The notes under the pieces are model-generated. The model was not told the origin of the DNA and did no database searches. It was given only the letters and a program-made list of their open reading frames with translations. Shown here piece after piece: positions 38,786 to 48,231 of a DNA stretch of 64,000 nucleotides. Location of the stretch: assembly GCA_041398605.1 (NCBI GenBank), contig JAWKUK010000003.1, forward strand, positions 186,001 through 250,000, in the 5' to 3' direction. The DNA comes from JAWKUK01 sp041398605 (lineage in GTDB: Bacteria; Planctomycetota; UBA1135; GCA-002686595). The translations under genes and the position numbers were made by a program. Numbering within the stretch: position 1 is the first letter of the stretch; each line of letters opens with the position of its first letter.

Positions 38786-40351
38786 TCATTCCCACTCGAT
38801 CGTGCTCGGCGGCTTGCTCGAGACGTCCAGCACGACTCGGTTGATGCCGCGCACTTCGTTGATGATCCGGCTGGAGATCTTCCGCAGCACGTCGCGCGGC
38901 GGGTACGCCCAGTCCGCCGTCATGCCGTCCGAAGACTCGACGAGGCGCAGGGCGCACGCGTTCTCGTAGGTGCGCGCGTCCCCCATCACGCCGACTGACT
39001 TGACCGGCAAGAGGACCGCGAAGTACTGCCAGAGGTCTCGGTGCACGCCGGCCGCCTCGATCTCGTCGGTCACGATCGCGTCGGCCTCCTGCAGGAGATC
39101 GATGCGCTCCTGGGTCACTTCGCCGACGATGCGGACCGCGAGGCCCGGCCCCGGGAACGGCTGGCGGTGCAAGATCCGATCGTCGAGGCCGAGGACCGCG
39201 CCCGCAGCGCGCACTTCGTCCTTGAAGAGCTCGCGCAAGGGCTCGACGAGCTCCAGCTCGAGGTCCTCGGGCAAGCCCCCCACGTTGTGGTGGCTCTTGA
39301 TGACCGCGGTGTTGCCGCCGTGCACCGCGACGGACTCGATGACGTCGGGGTAGAGCGTCCCCTGGCCCAGGAAGCGCGCGCCCTTGAAGCGCTTTGCCTC
39401 TTCGCGGAACACCTCGACGAACTCGTGGCCGATGATCTTGCGCTTGCGCTCCGGATCGAGGACGCCGGCGAGCTTTGACACGAAGCGCTCGCGGGCATCG
39501 ACCGTGGTGAGGTTGAGGCCGATGTGGTCGCGAAAGGCGTGCTCGACGACCTTGCGCTCGCCCTTACGCAGGAGCCCGTTGTCGACGAAGATGCAGTGCA
39601 GGCGCGGCCCGATCGCGCGGTGCACGATCATCGCAGCGACGGCGCTGTCGACGCCGCCCGAGAGCCCGAGGATGACCTCGCCGTCCGCGCCACACTGCTC
39701 GCGCACTTTGCGCACTTCGCGCTCGACGATGCCCTCGGCGCGCCAGTCCCCCGGGAGGCGACAGACGTCGAGCACGAAGTTCGCGAGCACCTCCTTGCCG
39801 CGCACCGAATGCGCGACCTCGGGGTGGAACTGCACCGCATAGAACTTGCGCGCAGGATCGGCGATCGCGGCGTGCTCGCACGTGTCGGAGCTCGCGTAGG
39901 TCACGAAGCCCGACGGCAGCCGCATCACCTTGTCACCGTGGCTCATCCAGACGACCGTGCGCCCTTCGATCCCGCCGAAGATGCCTTCGCTGCGGCCGAC
40001 CGAGATCGACGTGTGGCCGAACTCGCGCTGGCCGCTGCCTTCGACCTGGCCGCCGAGGGTCTGACACATCCACTGCATGCCGTAGCAGATGCCGAGGACC
40101 GGGACGCCGAGCTGCAGGAGCTCGGCGGGGACCTGCGGCGCGTCGGGCGCGTAGACCGACGCCGGGCCGCCAGAGAGCACGATCCCGGCCAAATCCATAC
40201 GGCGGGCGGCGTCAAGGGCCGCGCGCGGCGGGTGGATTTCACACCAAGCCCCGACCTCGCGCAGGCGTCGCGCGATGAGCTGTGCGTATTGCGTCCCCAG
40301 GTCGACGACGAGGAGACCGCGGGGCGTTTCGCCTTGGATAGGAGCGCTCAT
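38786..40351 (-). CDS. guaA: GMP synthase (glutamine-hydrolysing)
   Basis: The protein has 521 residues. The class I glutaminase part has GICYGMQWMCQTLGG (nucleophile Cys about 91) and FHPEVAHS; the ATP-pyrophosphatase part has the P-loop GLSGGVDSAVAAMI; the dimerisation domain ends INRVVLDVSSKPPSTIEWE. It aminates XMP to GMP. ATG 40351 overlaps the guaB stop by 4 bp, giving a guaB-guaA operon. It is the last gene before the LTA-synthase-like gene on the same strand, 130 bp away. Confidence 0.98.
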   Translation of the reverse strand: MSAPIQGETPRGLLVVDLGTQYAQLIARRLREVGAWCEIHPPRAALDAARRMDLAGIVLSGGPASVYAPDAPQVPAELLQLGVPVLGICYGMQWMCQTLGGQVEGSGQREFGHTSISVGRSEGIFGGIEGRTVVWMSHGDKVMRLPSGFVTYASSDTCEHAAIADPARKFYAVQFHPEVAHSVRGKEVLANFVLDVCRLPGDWRAEGIVEREVRKVREQCGADGEVILGLSGGVDSAVAAMIVHRAIGPRLHCIFVDNGLLRKGERKVVEHAFRDHIGLNLTTVDARERFVSKLAGVLDPERKRKIIGHEFVEVFREEAKRFKGARFLGQGTLYPDVIESVAVHGGNTAVIKSHHNVGGLPEDLELELVEPLRELFKDEVRAAGAVLGLDDRILHRQPFPGPGLAVRIVGEVTQERIDLLQEADAIVTDEIEAAGVHRDLWQYFAVLLPVKSVGVMGDARTYENACALRLVESSDGMTADWAYPPRDVLRKISSRIINEVRGINRVVLDVSSKPPSTIEWE

Positions 40352-41817
40352 CCTTGGTGCGCGTAGTTGCTGGACTCTTTGGTGATCGTGACGTCGTGCG
40401 GATGGCTCTCGCGGACGCCGGCGGAGGTGATGCGAACGAAGCGCGCGCGCTCCTGCAGCGCGGGAATCGTCGCTGCACCGCAATAGCCCATGCCAGCGCG
40501 GATTCCGCCGCAGAGCTGATACACGTAGGGCGAGAGCTGCCCCTTGTAGGGCACGCGGCCCTCGATCCCCTCGGGGACGAGCTTCTTGGGGTCGTTCACG
40601 TCGCCTTGGCGATAGCGCTCCTTCGAGCCCTTCTCCATCGCGCCGATCGACCCCATGCCGCGGACGCTCTTGAACGAGCGGCCTTCGGCGACGAAGGTCT
40701 CGCCCGGGCTCTCGTCGAGGCCGGCGAAGAGGCTGCCGACCATCACCGACGACGCGCCGGCGGCGAGCGCCTTCACCATGTCACCGGAGAAGCGCAGGCC
40801 CCCGTCACCGATCACAGGGACCCCGCTGCCTGCGAGCGCGCGCGCGACGTCCATGATCGCCGTGAACTGCGGCACCCCGACGCCTGCGACGACCCGCGTC
40901 GTGCAGATCGAGCCCGGGCCGATGCCGACCTTCACGCCGTCCACGCCGGCCTCGACGAGCGCGCGGCCGGCCTCCGCCGTCGCGACATTGCCCGCGACGA
41001 CATCGACGCGGAAGCGCTGCTTGAGCTCGCGCACCGTGTCCATGACGTTGGTCGTATGCCCATGCGCCGTGTCGACGACCAGGACGTCGACGCCAGCGCC
41101 GACGAGGCCCGCCGCGCGATCGTAGTCGTGCACGCCGATCGCCGCACCGACGCGCAGGCGGCCGCGGTGGTCGCTCGCCGCGTTCGGGAACGCCGCGAGC
41201 ATGTCCAGGTCCTTGCGGGTGATGAGCCCCTTCAGCGCGCCCTGGTCGTCGACGATGATCAGCTTCTCGACCTTGTGCTTGTGCAGCAGCTTGCCGGCTT
41301 CACCGAGGCTCGTCCCAGGCGGCGCGGTGACGAGGTGCTCCTTGGTCATCACGTCGCGCACGGGCGACGCGTCCTCGTCGTGGAAGCTCGTGTCGCGCCG
41401 CGTCAGGATGCCGACGACACGCTCGCCCTCGACGACCGGCAGCCCCGAGATGTTCTGCTCGCGCATGATGCGCTTGGCCTCACCGACCGTCGCGCTCGGC
41501 GCGAGCGTGACGGGGTCCTCGATCACGCCGTTCGCGGACCGCTTGACCTTGTCCACCTCCGCCACCTGGCCTTCGATCGAGAGGTTGCGGTGGATGATGC
41601 CGATGCCGCCCTCGCGCGCGAGCGCGACAGCGAGCCGCCACTCGGTCACGGTGTCCATCGCCGACGAGGACAAGGGGATCCGGAGCTCGACGTTGCGCGA
41701 GAAGCGGGTCTCGAGCCGGGCGTCGCTCGGCAGCACGTCGGAATGCCGCGGGACGAGCAAGACGTCGTCGAACGTCAGGCCTTCGATAAAGGGGGAGCCA
41801 CTCTGAAACTCGGACAC
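40348..41817 (-). CDS. guaB: IMP dehydrogenase
   Basis: The protein has 489 residues, normal for GuaB. It starts at GTG 41817 with FQSGSPFIEGLTFDDVLLVP; the open frame further upstream is low-complexity and not conserved. Two CBS domains (about 95-200) sit inside the TIM barrel. The active-site Cys is in GIGPGSICTTRVVAGVGVPQ and the flap reads YKGQLSPYVYQLCGGIRAGM. It oxidises IMP to XMP with NAD, the committed step to GMP. It overlaps guaA. Confidence 0.98.
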   Translation of the reverse strand: MSEFQSGSPFIEGLTFDDVLLVPRHSDVLPSDARLETRFSRNVELRIPLSSSAMDTVTEWRLAVALAREGGIGIIHRNLSIEGQVAEVDKVKRSANGVIEDPVTLAPSATVGEAKRIMREQNISGLPVVEGERVVGILTRRDTSFHDEDASPVRDVMTKEHLVTAPPGTSLGEAGKLLHKHKVEKLIIVDDQGALKGLITRKDLDMLAAFPNAASDHRGRLRVGAAIGVHDYDRAAGLVGAGVDVLVVDTAHGHTTNVMDTVRELKQRFRVDVVAGNVATAEAGRALVEAGVDGVKVGIGPGSICTTRVVAGVGVPQFTAIMDVARALAGSGVPVIGDGGLRFSGDMVKALAAGASSVMVGSLFAGLDESPGETFVAEGRSFKSVRGMGSIGAMEKGSKERYRQGDVNDPKKLVPEGIEGRVPYKGQLSPYVYQLCGGIRAGMGYCGAATIPALQERARFVRITSAGVRESHPHDVTITKESSNYAHQG

Positions 41818-42172
41818 GGGGGCCTCCGGGGGCCTCGCGGGAGCGCGGCCCAGGCTGTTCGGCCACCTGTGCGGCCGATCGGGTGCAGCGCGGGCGCGGA
41901 CTTGCCCCGGGGCGGGGCGGCCTCGGCCCGGACCTCCGCCCGGTCCTCGACGTGGTGCGCTCGAGGACCCGACCGGCCGGCGGGGCTCCCCGCGCCGGGC
42001 GAGGTCGCTGAGCGACCGCGCGGTGCGGGTGAAGGCGAAGACAGTAGCGATCGGAGGCCCGCGGTTCCAGCGCGATTCGTGTTCTGCCTGTGCGAACCCA
42101 AAACCTCGGGCCGACGCTTCTTGTCGACCCCTCGCATCCGCACCATGCAGGGCCAGGCCGCGACGAGGTCGC
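41818..42172. other. Intergenic region between divergent guaB and GT4 gene
   Basis: 355 bp, very GC-rich, without a convincing gene, tRNA or terminator. It should carry the guaB promoter and, near the right end, that of the glycosyltransferase. The rightward open frame running in from 42023 has no conserved sequence before about 42206. I see no known purine operator. Confidence 0.5.
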
Positions 42173-43348
42173 GTGCCCACCCGCCGCTGTCCCTCGTCTC
42201 GCGCCTTGGCCCAGAGCGTCCCCCACCTCCTGCACGTCTTCACCACCTTCTGCGCCGCCGGCTCGCAGGTGCGGACGACGCAGCTCATGAACCGGTTCGG
42301 CGCGCGCTATCGGCACACCGTGATCGCCCGCGACGGGCGCACGGAGGCGACGGCCCTGCTCGCTGAAGACGTCCCTTGCGAGGTCATGGAGCTGCCGCGC
42401 CTGGAGGGGCCCCTCGCAGGGGTCCGCGCCATGCGGGAGGCCCTCGAGGCGGCCCGACCTGACCTCCTGATGACCTACAACTGGGGCACCATGGACGCGG
42501 TGCTCGCTGCGCGCTCCGTCCGCCTGGCGCGCCACGTGCACCATGAGGACGGCTTCAACGCGGACGAAGCGGCGCGCCTGAAGGGCCGGCGCAACTTCAC
42601 CCGCCGCGTCACGCTGCGCCGGACTGACGTCATCGTGCCCAGCCGGACGCTGGAGCGGATCGCGCGCCGTCGCTGGCGCCTCCCGCGGGTCCACTTCATC
42701 GCCAACGGCGTCGCGATCGAGCGCTTCGGCTACGACCAGGCGCGGGGCGCGGCGTTCCGCGCGGAGCTCGGGATCCCCGCGGAGGCCCTCGTCGTCGGCA
42801 GCGTCGGGCACTTGCGCGGCGTGAAGTGCTTCCCGCGCCTCGTGCGCGCGGCCGCCGCCATCGACCCGGCCGGGCTCGGTGGCCGGCCCGTGCACCTCGT
42901 CATCGTCGGCGAAGGCGAGGAGCGCGGCGCGATCGAGGCCGCTGCCGCTCGCTCACGCCCCCCGGGCGGCGCAGTGCACCTCCCCGGCCATAAACAGGAC
43001 CTCGCCGGGGCCTATTCGGCGTTCGACGTCTTCACGTTGACCAGCGACTCCGAGCAGCAGCCGGTGTCCCTCCTGGAGGCGATGGCCGCCGGTCGACCCG
43101 TCGTCGCGACGGACGTCGGTGACATCGCCGCGACGCTGCCGGCCGCCGGGCGCGACGGCATCGTGCCCCTCGGGACAGGCGCCGCGGTCGAGGAGGCCCT
43201 CGGGAGGGCGCTCACGCGGCTGCTGGCTGATCCGGACCTGCGCGCTCGGATGGGGGCCGCCGGTCGCGCGCACGTCGCCCAAGAATACGACCCTGACCGG
43301 ATGGCCGTCGCGCACGAGGCGATCTGGCGCGGCGCGCTGGCCCGCTGA
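42173..43348 (+). CDS. GT4-family glycosyltransferase
   Basis: About 391 residues of GT-B fold: an N-terminal acceptor half (SVPHLLHVFTTFCAAGSQVR, VIARDGRTEA) and a nucleotide-sugar half with VGSVGHLRGVKCFPRLVRAA, HLVIVGEGEERGAIE, DVFTLTSDSEQQPVSLLEAM (the E-x7-E region) and GRPVVATDVGD. It transfers sugars to a lipid or polysaccharide precursor. The start is uncertain: GTG 42173 has gacgagg just upstream, TTG 42206 would begin closer to conserved sequence, and the frame opens at 42023. It is followed by a 9-bp repeat array and the aceE gene. Confidence 0.88.
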   Translation: MPTRRCPSSRALAQSVPHLLHVFTTFCAAGSQVRTTQLMNRFGARYRHTVIARDGRTEATALLAEDVPCEVMELPRLEGPLAGVRAMREALEAARPDLLMTYNWGTMDAVLAARSVRLARHVHHEDGFNADEAARLKGRRNFTRRVTLRRTDVIVPSRTLERIARRRWRLPRVHFIANGVAIERFGYDQARGAAFRAELGIPAEALVVGSVGHLRGVKCFPRLVRAAAAIDPAGLGGRPVHLVIVGEGEERGAIEAAAARSRPPGGAVHLPGHKQDLAGAYSAFDVFTLTSDSEQQPVSLLEAMAAGRPVVATDVGDIAATLPAAGRDGIVPLGTGAAVEEALGRALTRLLADPDLRARMGAAGRAHVAQEYDPDRMAVAHEAIWRGALAR

Positions 43349-43366
43349 CGGGACGCCGCCCCGCAG

Positions 43367-43411
43367 GCAGGTCTGGCAGGCCTTGCAGGTCCGGCATGTC
43401 CGGCATATCCG
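43367..43411. repeat. 5 x 9-bp tandem repeat after the GT4 gene
   Basis: Units gcaggtctg, gcaggcctt, gcaggtccg, gcatgtccg, gcatatccg run head to tail from 43367, starting 18 bp after the glycosyltransferase stop. They are not in a recognised reading frame. Confidence 0.75.
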
Positions 43412-43599
43412 GCAAGTGAGAGCGACCGACCCGGCGCCGTGGGGCGTCCGACCTGGCACTTCGGGCGAATCCCGGCCTGACGGCCGTGTCGCCGGTCGAA
43501 CGCCGAGCGCTCCCCGCGTATCCTCTTCCGCCGCTGCACGCGCGCCTGAACCCTCGGGCCGCGCGCGCCACCCGGGCCCCGCGGCCCCCAACGACGTCC

Positions 43600-46473
43600 A
43601 TGATCACCGAAGCGACCCCCACCTCGGCGACCTCCTCCGTCCAGGAGCGCATCACCTTCCGCGCGTTCATCCAAGCGGTCGCCATGATTCACTTGGCGAA
43701 CCACCGCAAGGACAAGGAGCCGGGCGACCCGAAGGTCGGCGGGCACCCGGCCGCGTGCGCCAGCGCGATGCACACGCTCGCGGCGCTGCACCTCGACGTG
43801 CGGCGCCCTGCGGACTTCGTGTGCTGCAAGCCGCACGCGTCGCCGGTCGACCACGCGCTGCACCATCACCTCGGGCTCTTCCGCATGGACGAGCACGTGG
43901 ATTGGTTCGAGGGCGGCGAGGGGAGCGGGCGAGACTACCCGCGCTGGTTCACCGAGGACGAAGCGAAGAAGGCGATGGAGTGCCTGCGCCGCTTCCCGTC
44001 GGCCGACCGCCCGCACGTCTTCCAGAGCTACCACGCGCGGACGGACGGCGACAACTTCCACTTCCTGCCCTCGGGGACCGTCGGGATCCCGCCGGTCGTG
44101 TCGGGGTACCTCGCGCTCGCGTATCGCTACGCGAAGGACCACGGCTGGGAGGTCCCCGCGGACGCGCACTTCTGGTCGCTCATCGGCGACTCGGAGTTCC
44201 GCGAGGGCTCGCTGCTGGAGGCGATGCCCGACTTCGCCGAGCGCATGCTCGGCAACGTCACGTGGATCGTCGACTACAACCGCCAGAACCTCGACGGCAC
44301 GCGGATGCCGAACGAGAAGGGCCTCGAAGGGCGCGACTGCGACCGCATCGAGAAGACCGCCGTCGCCAACGGCTGGCGCGTGATCCAAGTGCGCCACGGC
44401 AAGCTGCGGCGCGAAGTGTTCGCGCAGCCCGGCGGCGAAGCCTTGCGCGAGATCTTCGAGCGCGGCCTGACGGATTATGAGTACCAGATGCTCGCGCTGA
44501 AGCGCGACGCGAGCTGGGTCCGCAAGGTCTGTGCGTCGAAGGACCCGCGCTGCAAGGCGCTCATCGAGTCCCTCGACGACGACGTCGTGCTGCGGCTGCT
44601 CGTCGACCTCGGCGGCCACGACTACGAGCAGCTCGTGGAAGCGTTGAACCGCTCGCGCGAGGAGACCGATGAGCCGTACTTGCTCATCGTCCACACGCTG
44701 AAGGGCTGGGGCCTCGAGTGCCTCGCAGACCCCGCGAACCACTCGACCCTCCCGGACAAGAAGGAGGTCGACTCGCTGCTCGCAAAAGCCGGGCTCGACT
44801 GGAGCGACCCGTTCGCGCTGTTCCCTGCGGATTCGGAGGAGGCCGCCTTCCTCGCCAAGCGCCGTGACGAGTTCCGCGCAGGGATCGAGGAGCACGACGC
44901 GCTCCGCGCGCGCAACCACGGGCCCGTCGCAGAAGCGATCGCAGCCAACGGCGGCCTCCCGACGTCGGTCGACATCGACCTCTCGCTCTTTCCGCTGGCC
45001 CACACGCAGTGGATGTGGGGCCAGCTCGCGGCGAAGCTCGTGCGCCTCGGGAGCGCCACCGCAGACGCGCGCTCCGGGCGCCGGAAGAGCGACGTGCAGG
45101 CGGTCAAGGACTTGACCGACCACGAGCGCCGCTGGGCGCCCGCGGCCGCCTTTGTTATGACGATGTCGCCGGACGTCGGGACGTCGACGAACATCTCCGG
45201 CGTGTTGAACGAGCGCATCTACGGCCCTGAGCGCGCCGACACGGGCCTCGGCGCAGAGCTCGAGTTGAAGCTGAAGCACCCGGAGCTCGTGGCGCACCAG
45301 GACTCGTGGACGCGCCACATCCGCTTCGAGATCGCAGAGGCGAACGCGATGACCGCGGTCGGCTCGTTCGGGAAGATGGCGACCTACGTCGGGTTGCCAT
45401 TCTTCCCGATCATGACCGTCTACGACTTCTTCATCAAACGCGCGCTCGACCAGCTCTACTACAACCTCTACTGGGGCGCCGAGTTCGTCGTGATGGGCAC
45501 GCCGAGCGGCGTGACCCTGTCGCCCGAGGGCGCGCAGCACTCATGGAAGAGCGACATCCAGATCCCGAACCTCGTGACATGGGAGCCCATGTACGCGATC
45601 GAGATGGACTGGATCATGTCAGACGCGCTGCGCCGTCAGCTCGCCGGTGAGAACAAGGGGCGCACAGGCGTCCTGATCCGCGCGGTGACCCGCGCGCTCC
45701 CTCAGAAGGGGCTGCTCGAGCTCGCGCGGAAGCAGGCGCGCTTCAAGGCGCAGGACGTCGGTGCTCTGGCCCCGGCGGGCGCCGGTTGGAGCGACGCGAC
45801 GGACGAGTCCTCGGTCCCGTCGAAGCCGGACGCGGAGATCCTGGAGGCCCTGCGGCTCGACGTGCTCGAAGGGGCGTACTATCTCGTCGATTGGCGCGGC
45901 TACGCCGGCTACGAGCCCGGCGAGAACGTCGTCCACGTGTTCGCGATGGGCTCGCTCGCTGACGGCGCTGTGCAGGCGGCGCACGACCTCCTGAAGCGCG
46001 GCGTCTTCGCCAACGTCATCCACGTGAGCTCGCCCGAGCTGCTCCTCGGCATCCTCGGCGATCGCTCCGAATACCGGCACCTCAAGGAGGGGCTCGGGAT
46101 CGACGGCGACCTGCACTTGGTCCCGAATGGCGTCGCTGACGCCGCGGGTGTCGTCGGGCTCGCAGGTCGCCGCGTCCCGCTCGTCGCGGTGTGCGACGGC
46201 GAGGCGGGGCTCATGGACAACATCGGCTCCATCATCGGCGTGCGCCAGGAGACGCTCGCGGTGCGCAAGTTCTCGAAGTGCGGCCGCCCGGCCGAGATCT
46301 TCGAGTACCAACACCTCGACGCGCCTTCGATCGCAGAGGCCTGCGGCAGGGTCCTCGCGGAGACGGCCCTCGAAGACCTGCGCGTCTCGCAAGCGACCCT
46401 CGAGCGTATCGCCGGCGCGCCGCGCCGCGGCGGCATCGGCGACTGGCGCGAGCTTTGGCCGGCGCAAGCGTGA
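43600..46473 (+). CDS. aceE: Pyruvate dehydrogenase E1, homodimeric (AceE) type
   Basis: The protein has 957 residues. The thiamine-diphosphate motif is GDSEFREGSLLEA...NRQNLDG, and the alignment-like blocks FHFLPSGTVGIPPVVSGYLA, LRLLVDLGGHDYEQLVEALN and LIVHTLKGWGLE match AceE. The central part (TMSPDVGTSTNISGV) and C-terminal transketolase-C domain (NVVHVFAMGSLADGAVQA) complete the fold. It decarboxylates pyruvate and passes the acetyl group to an E2 lipoyl domain; no E2 or E3 gene is in the window. ATG 43600 is preferred to upstream starts. It is longer than E. coli AceE (887). The Nudix gene overlaps its stop. Another 2-oxoacid substrate cannot be excluded. Confidence 0.9.
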   Translation: MITEATPTSATSSVQERITFRAFIQAVAMIHLANHRKDKEPGDPKVGGHPAACASAMHTLAALHLDVRRPADFVCCKPHASPVDHALHHHLGLFRMDEHVDWFEGGEGSGRDYPRWFTEDEAKKAMECLRRFPSADRPHVFQSYHARTDGDNFHFLPSGTVGIPPVVSGYLALAYRYAKDHGWEVPADAHFWSLIGDSEFREGSLLEAMPDFAERMLGNVTWIVDYNRQNLDGTRMPNEKGLEGRDCDRIEKTAVANGWRVIQVRHGKLRREVFAQPGGEALREIFERGLTDYEYQMLALKRDASWVRKVCASKDPRCKALIESLDDDVVLRLLVDLGGHDYEQLVEALNRSREETDEPYLLIVHTLKGWGLECLADPANHSTLPDKKEVDSLLAKAGLDWSDPFALFPADSEEAAFLAKRRDEFRAGIEEHDALRARNHGPVAEAIAANGGLPTSVDIDLSLFPLAHTQWMWGQLAAKLVRLGSATADARSGRRKSDVQAVKDLTDHERRWAPAAAFVMTMSPDVGTSTNISGVLNERIYGPERADTGLGAELELKLKHPELVAHQDSWTRHIRFEIAEANAMTAVGSFGKMATYVGLPFFPIMTVYDFFIKRALDQLYYNLYWGAEFVVMGTPSGVTLSPEGAQHSWKSDIQIPNLVTWEPMYAIEMDWIMSDALRRQLAGENKGRTGVLIRAVTRALPQKGLLELARKQARFKAQDVGALAPAGAGWSDATDESSVPSKPDAEILEALRLDVLEGAYYLVDWRGYAGYEPGENVVHVFAMGSLADGAVQAAHDLLKRGVFANVIHVSSPELLLGILGDRSEYRHLKEGLGIDGDLHLVPNGVADAAGVVGLAGRRVPLVAVCDGEAGLMDNIGSIIGVRQETLAVRKFSKCGRPAEIFEYQHLDAPSIAEACGRVLAETALEDLRVSQATLERIAGAPRRGGIGDWRELWPAQA

Positions 46474-47117
46474 GCGGCGACACGCGCAGCGATTCGCAAG
46501 AGGGAGGGGGCGCGCCGCGCGAGCGCGCCCCCGCGAATCCGGCGCCCTTTGCGCCCTTCGAGGTGCTGCGCACCGAGCGCATCTACGACTCCCCGTGGTG
46601 CGGCCTCAGGCGGGACGTCTTGCGGCTCGACGACGGGCGCGAGCAGGAGCACCACGTCTTCGAGGTCGGCGACGCCGTATGTGTGCTGCCGATTCGCGCG
46701 GACGGCCAGGTCGTCATGATCGGCCAGTTCCGGCACCCGCACGGCAAGACACACTGGGAGGTCCCGGCAGGCCGCATGAACGTGGGCGAGGCGCCGGAGG
46801 AGGCCGCGGCGCGGGAGCTGCGCGAGGAGACGGGTTATCGCGCCGGGCGCCTCGTGCGTATGCCGGGCTTCCACCCGACCAACGGCATCAGCGCGCATTG
46901 GTCGTTCCTGTTCGTCGCGCTGGACTGCGAGCTCGAGGGTGAGCTCGAGCTCGATCCGTGCGAGCGCCTCATCGTGCAGACCTTCACACAGAGCCAGTGC
47001 GGCGCCCTGCTGCGCGAAGGGCGCATCGAGGACGGCTTCAGCGCCCTCGCGCTGCTCTATGGGTTCCAACTCGGGCACTTGCAGGCGCGCCCAATGACGC
47101 CGCCAGCCGCCCGCTGA
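46470..47117 (+). CDS. Nudix hydrolase, ADP-ribose pyrophosphatase type
   Basis: The protein has 215 residues. The Nudix box GEAPEEAAARELREETGY is complete. Upstream elements YDSPWCGLRRDVLRLDDGRE, VCVLPIRADGQVVMIGQFRH and the downstream PGFHPTNGISAHWSFLFVAL fit the NudF/ADP-ribose pyrophosphatase group. GTG 46470 overlaps the aceE stop (GTGA), implying coupling. It probably clears ADP-ribose or related nucleotide diphosphates in the cytosol. The first ~30 residues are poorly conserved. Confidence 0.92.
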   Translation: MSGDTRSDSQEGGGAPRERAPANPAPFAPFEVLRTERIYDSPWCGLRRDVLRLDDGREQEHHVFEVGDAVCVLPIRADGQVVMIGQFRHPHGKTHWEVPAGRMNVGEAPEEAAARELREETGYRAGRLVRMPGFHPTNGISAHWSFLFVALDCELEGELELDPCERLIVQTFTQSQCGALLREGRIEDGFSALALLYGFQLGHLQARPMTPPAAR

Positions 47118-47155
47118 AGGGCCGCGGCGCGCGCACACAAGCGCCGGAGTCCGCC

Positions 47156-48121
47156 ATGCACCATCAACATCGCGCGACCCTCACCCTCTGCGTGCTCCTC
47201 GTGTCCACAGCCGCGTTCATCGCAACGCGCAGGGACTCGCAGGGCCTCGCAGGGCCGGGCGAGCGGGCTCCACGCCAGACCGTCGTGCTCCCGAGCGGCG
47301 CCGCCGCAGAGGTGCCACAGCACCCCGTCCGAGTCTTGCCCGCGTCGACGGGGCTGCTCGATTGGCTCGAGCCGCTGATCGATCCGGCGCGGCTCGCAGC
47401 GATCCCGAACCTCTCCGAGGAGTACTCGCTCGTTACGCGCTCGACGCGGGCGGCCCAGTTCCTCGCACGGCCGCGCTTCGCTGAGTTCGAGAGCGAGTCG
47501 CTGCTCGTGCACGTCCCCGACCTGGTCCTCGTCCAAGCCTGGAATGCCGCGGCGACGCGCGAGCGGCTGGTCCGCGTCGGCGTGCCGGTGGTCGAGCTGC
47601 CCATCCCCGGGACCTGGGAAGACCTGGTCGCTGGGACCAGGCTATTGGGCGCCTTGCTCGACGAACGCGCGCTCTGCGCGACGCTCCTCGACGAGATGGA
47701 GAAGCGGCGCGCAGCGCTCGAAGCGCGGCGCGCGGGGCGCGCCCCACGCGTGCTCGTGTACTCGAACTACAACTCCGGCGGGGTCGGCTCCGTGACCGGC
47801 GGCGGCACGACGATGGACCTCTTCGTCCGGCTCGCGGGGGCGCGCAACGCTGCGGCCGGCCACGGGCTGGCGCAGTTCTCCGACGCGGACCTGGAGCTCC
47901 TCTTCCAGCTCGACCCGGACGTGCTCGTCATCTCGCGGGACGAGCGCGGGTCCAGCACGACCCGCGACTACATCCATGCCACGCGCGCCCTCGACGAGCT
48001 GCGCGCGGTGCGGGACGACCACGTCGTCGAGCTCGACAGCCGCCTGATGGAGGCTGCGTCACACTACGTGCTCGACGCGGCGGAGTCGCTCGCGTCGGAG
48101 CTCGACCGGCTCGGGCTCTGA
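47156..48121 (+). CDS. ABC-type substrate-binding protein, Fe3+/B12 (PBP type III) family
   Basis: The protein has 321 residues with an N-terminal export signal (TLTLCVLLVSTAAFIA). The body follows the BtuF/FhuD fold: VRVLPASTGLLDWLEPLIDP, VPDLVLVQAWNAAATRERLV, GVPVVELPIPGTWEDLVAGT and DPDVLVISRDERGSSTTRDY, with a long joining helix. Such proteins capture iron-siderophore, haem or cobalamin in the periplasm for an importer. No permease or ATPase gene is nearby, so it may serve a distant transporter or bind another metal. A hairpin pair at 48148-48155/48172-48179 follows the stop. Confidence 0.85.
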   Translation: MHHQHRATLTLCVLLVSTAAFIATRRDSQGLAGPGERAPRQTVVLPSGAAAEVPQHPVRVLPASTGLLDWLEPLIDPARLAAIPNLSEEYSLVTRSTRAAQFLARPRFAEFESESLLVHVPDLVLVQAWNAAATRERLVRVGVPVVELPIPGTWEDLVAGTRLLGALLDERALCATLLDEMEKRRAALEARRAGRAPRVLVYSNYNSGGVGSVTGGGTTMDLFVRLAGARNAAAGHGLAQFSDADLELLFQLDPDVLVISRDERGSSTTRDYIHATRALDELRAVRDDHVVELDSRLMEAASHYVLDAAESLASELDRLGL

Positions 48122-48147
48122 CACCCTGGACTCGGCCACGGGGCCCC

Positions 48148-48179
48148 CGGCGCGCGCCAGGGCCCCCAAGAGCGCGCCG
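48148..48179 (+). terminator. Hairpin after the substrate-binding-protein gene
   Basis: Perfect 8-bp arms CGGCGCGC (48148-48155) and GCGCGCCG (48172-48179) with a 16-nt loop lie 27 bp after the stop. There is no U-tract, so it is only a positional terminator candidate. Confidence 0.35.
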
Positions 48180-48186
48180 GGCGTCG

Positions 48187-48221
48187 CGCGGCGTCAGCGC
48201 TGACGCCGCGTGACCTATACT
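48187..48221 (+). promoter_or_regulatory. 24-bp perfect palindrome next to a -10 element upstream of the multicopper oxidase
   Basis: Positions 48187-48210 form a perfect 24-bp palindrome centred on gcgtcagc|gctgacgc. Five bases later is TATACT (48216-48221), a 5/6 match to the -10 consensus. Transcription would begin near 48228, almost at the ATG (48232), so the message would be nearly leaderless. An operator overlapping the -35/-10 spacer fits MerR/CueR-like or repressor control; no regulator gene is in the window, so this is inference. Confidence 0.6.
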
Positions 48222-48231
48222 GGTGGCCAGG

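Noticed and set aside
41818..42172. tRNA or riboswitch in the guaB upstream region
   Set aside because: I looked for a T-loop-like motif and a cloverleaf-sized set of stems and found none; no known purine riboswitch core is visible.
43349..43599. Minus-strand open frame through the 9-bp repeats (DMPDMPDL-type peptide)
   Set aside because: It is only the translation of the nucleotide repeat and continues antisense into the GT4 gene.
43012..45540. Long minus-strand open frame across the GT4 and aceE genes
   Set aside because: Low-complexity Arg/Val/Asp-rich product opposite two clear genes; a shadow.
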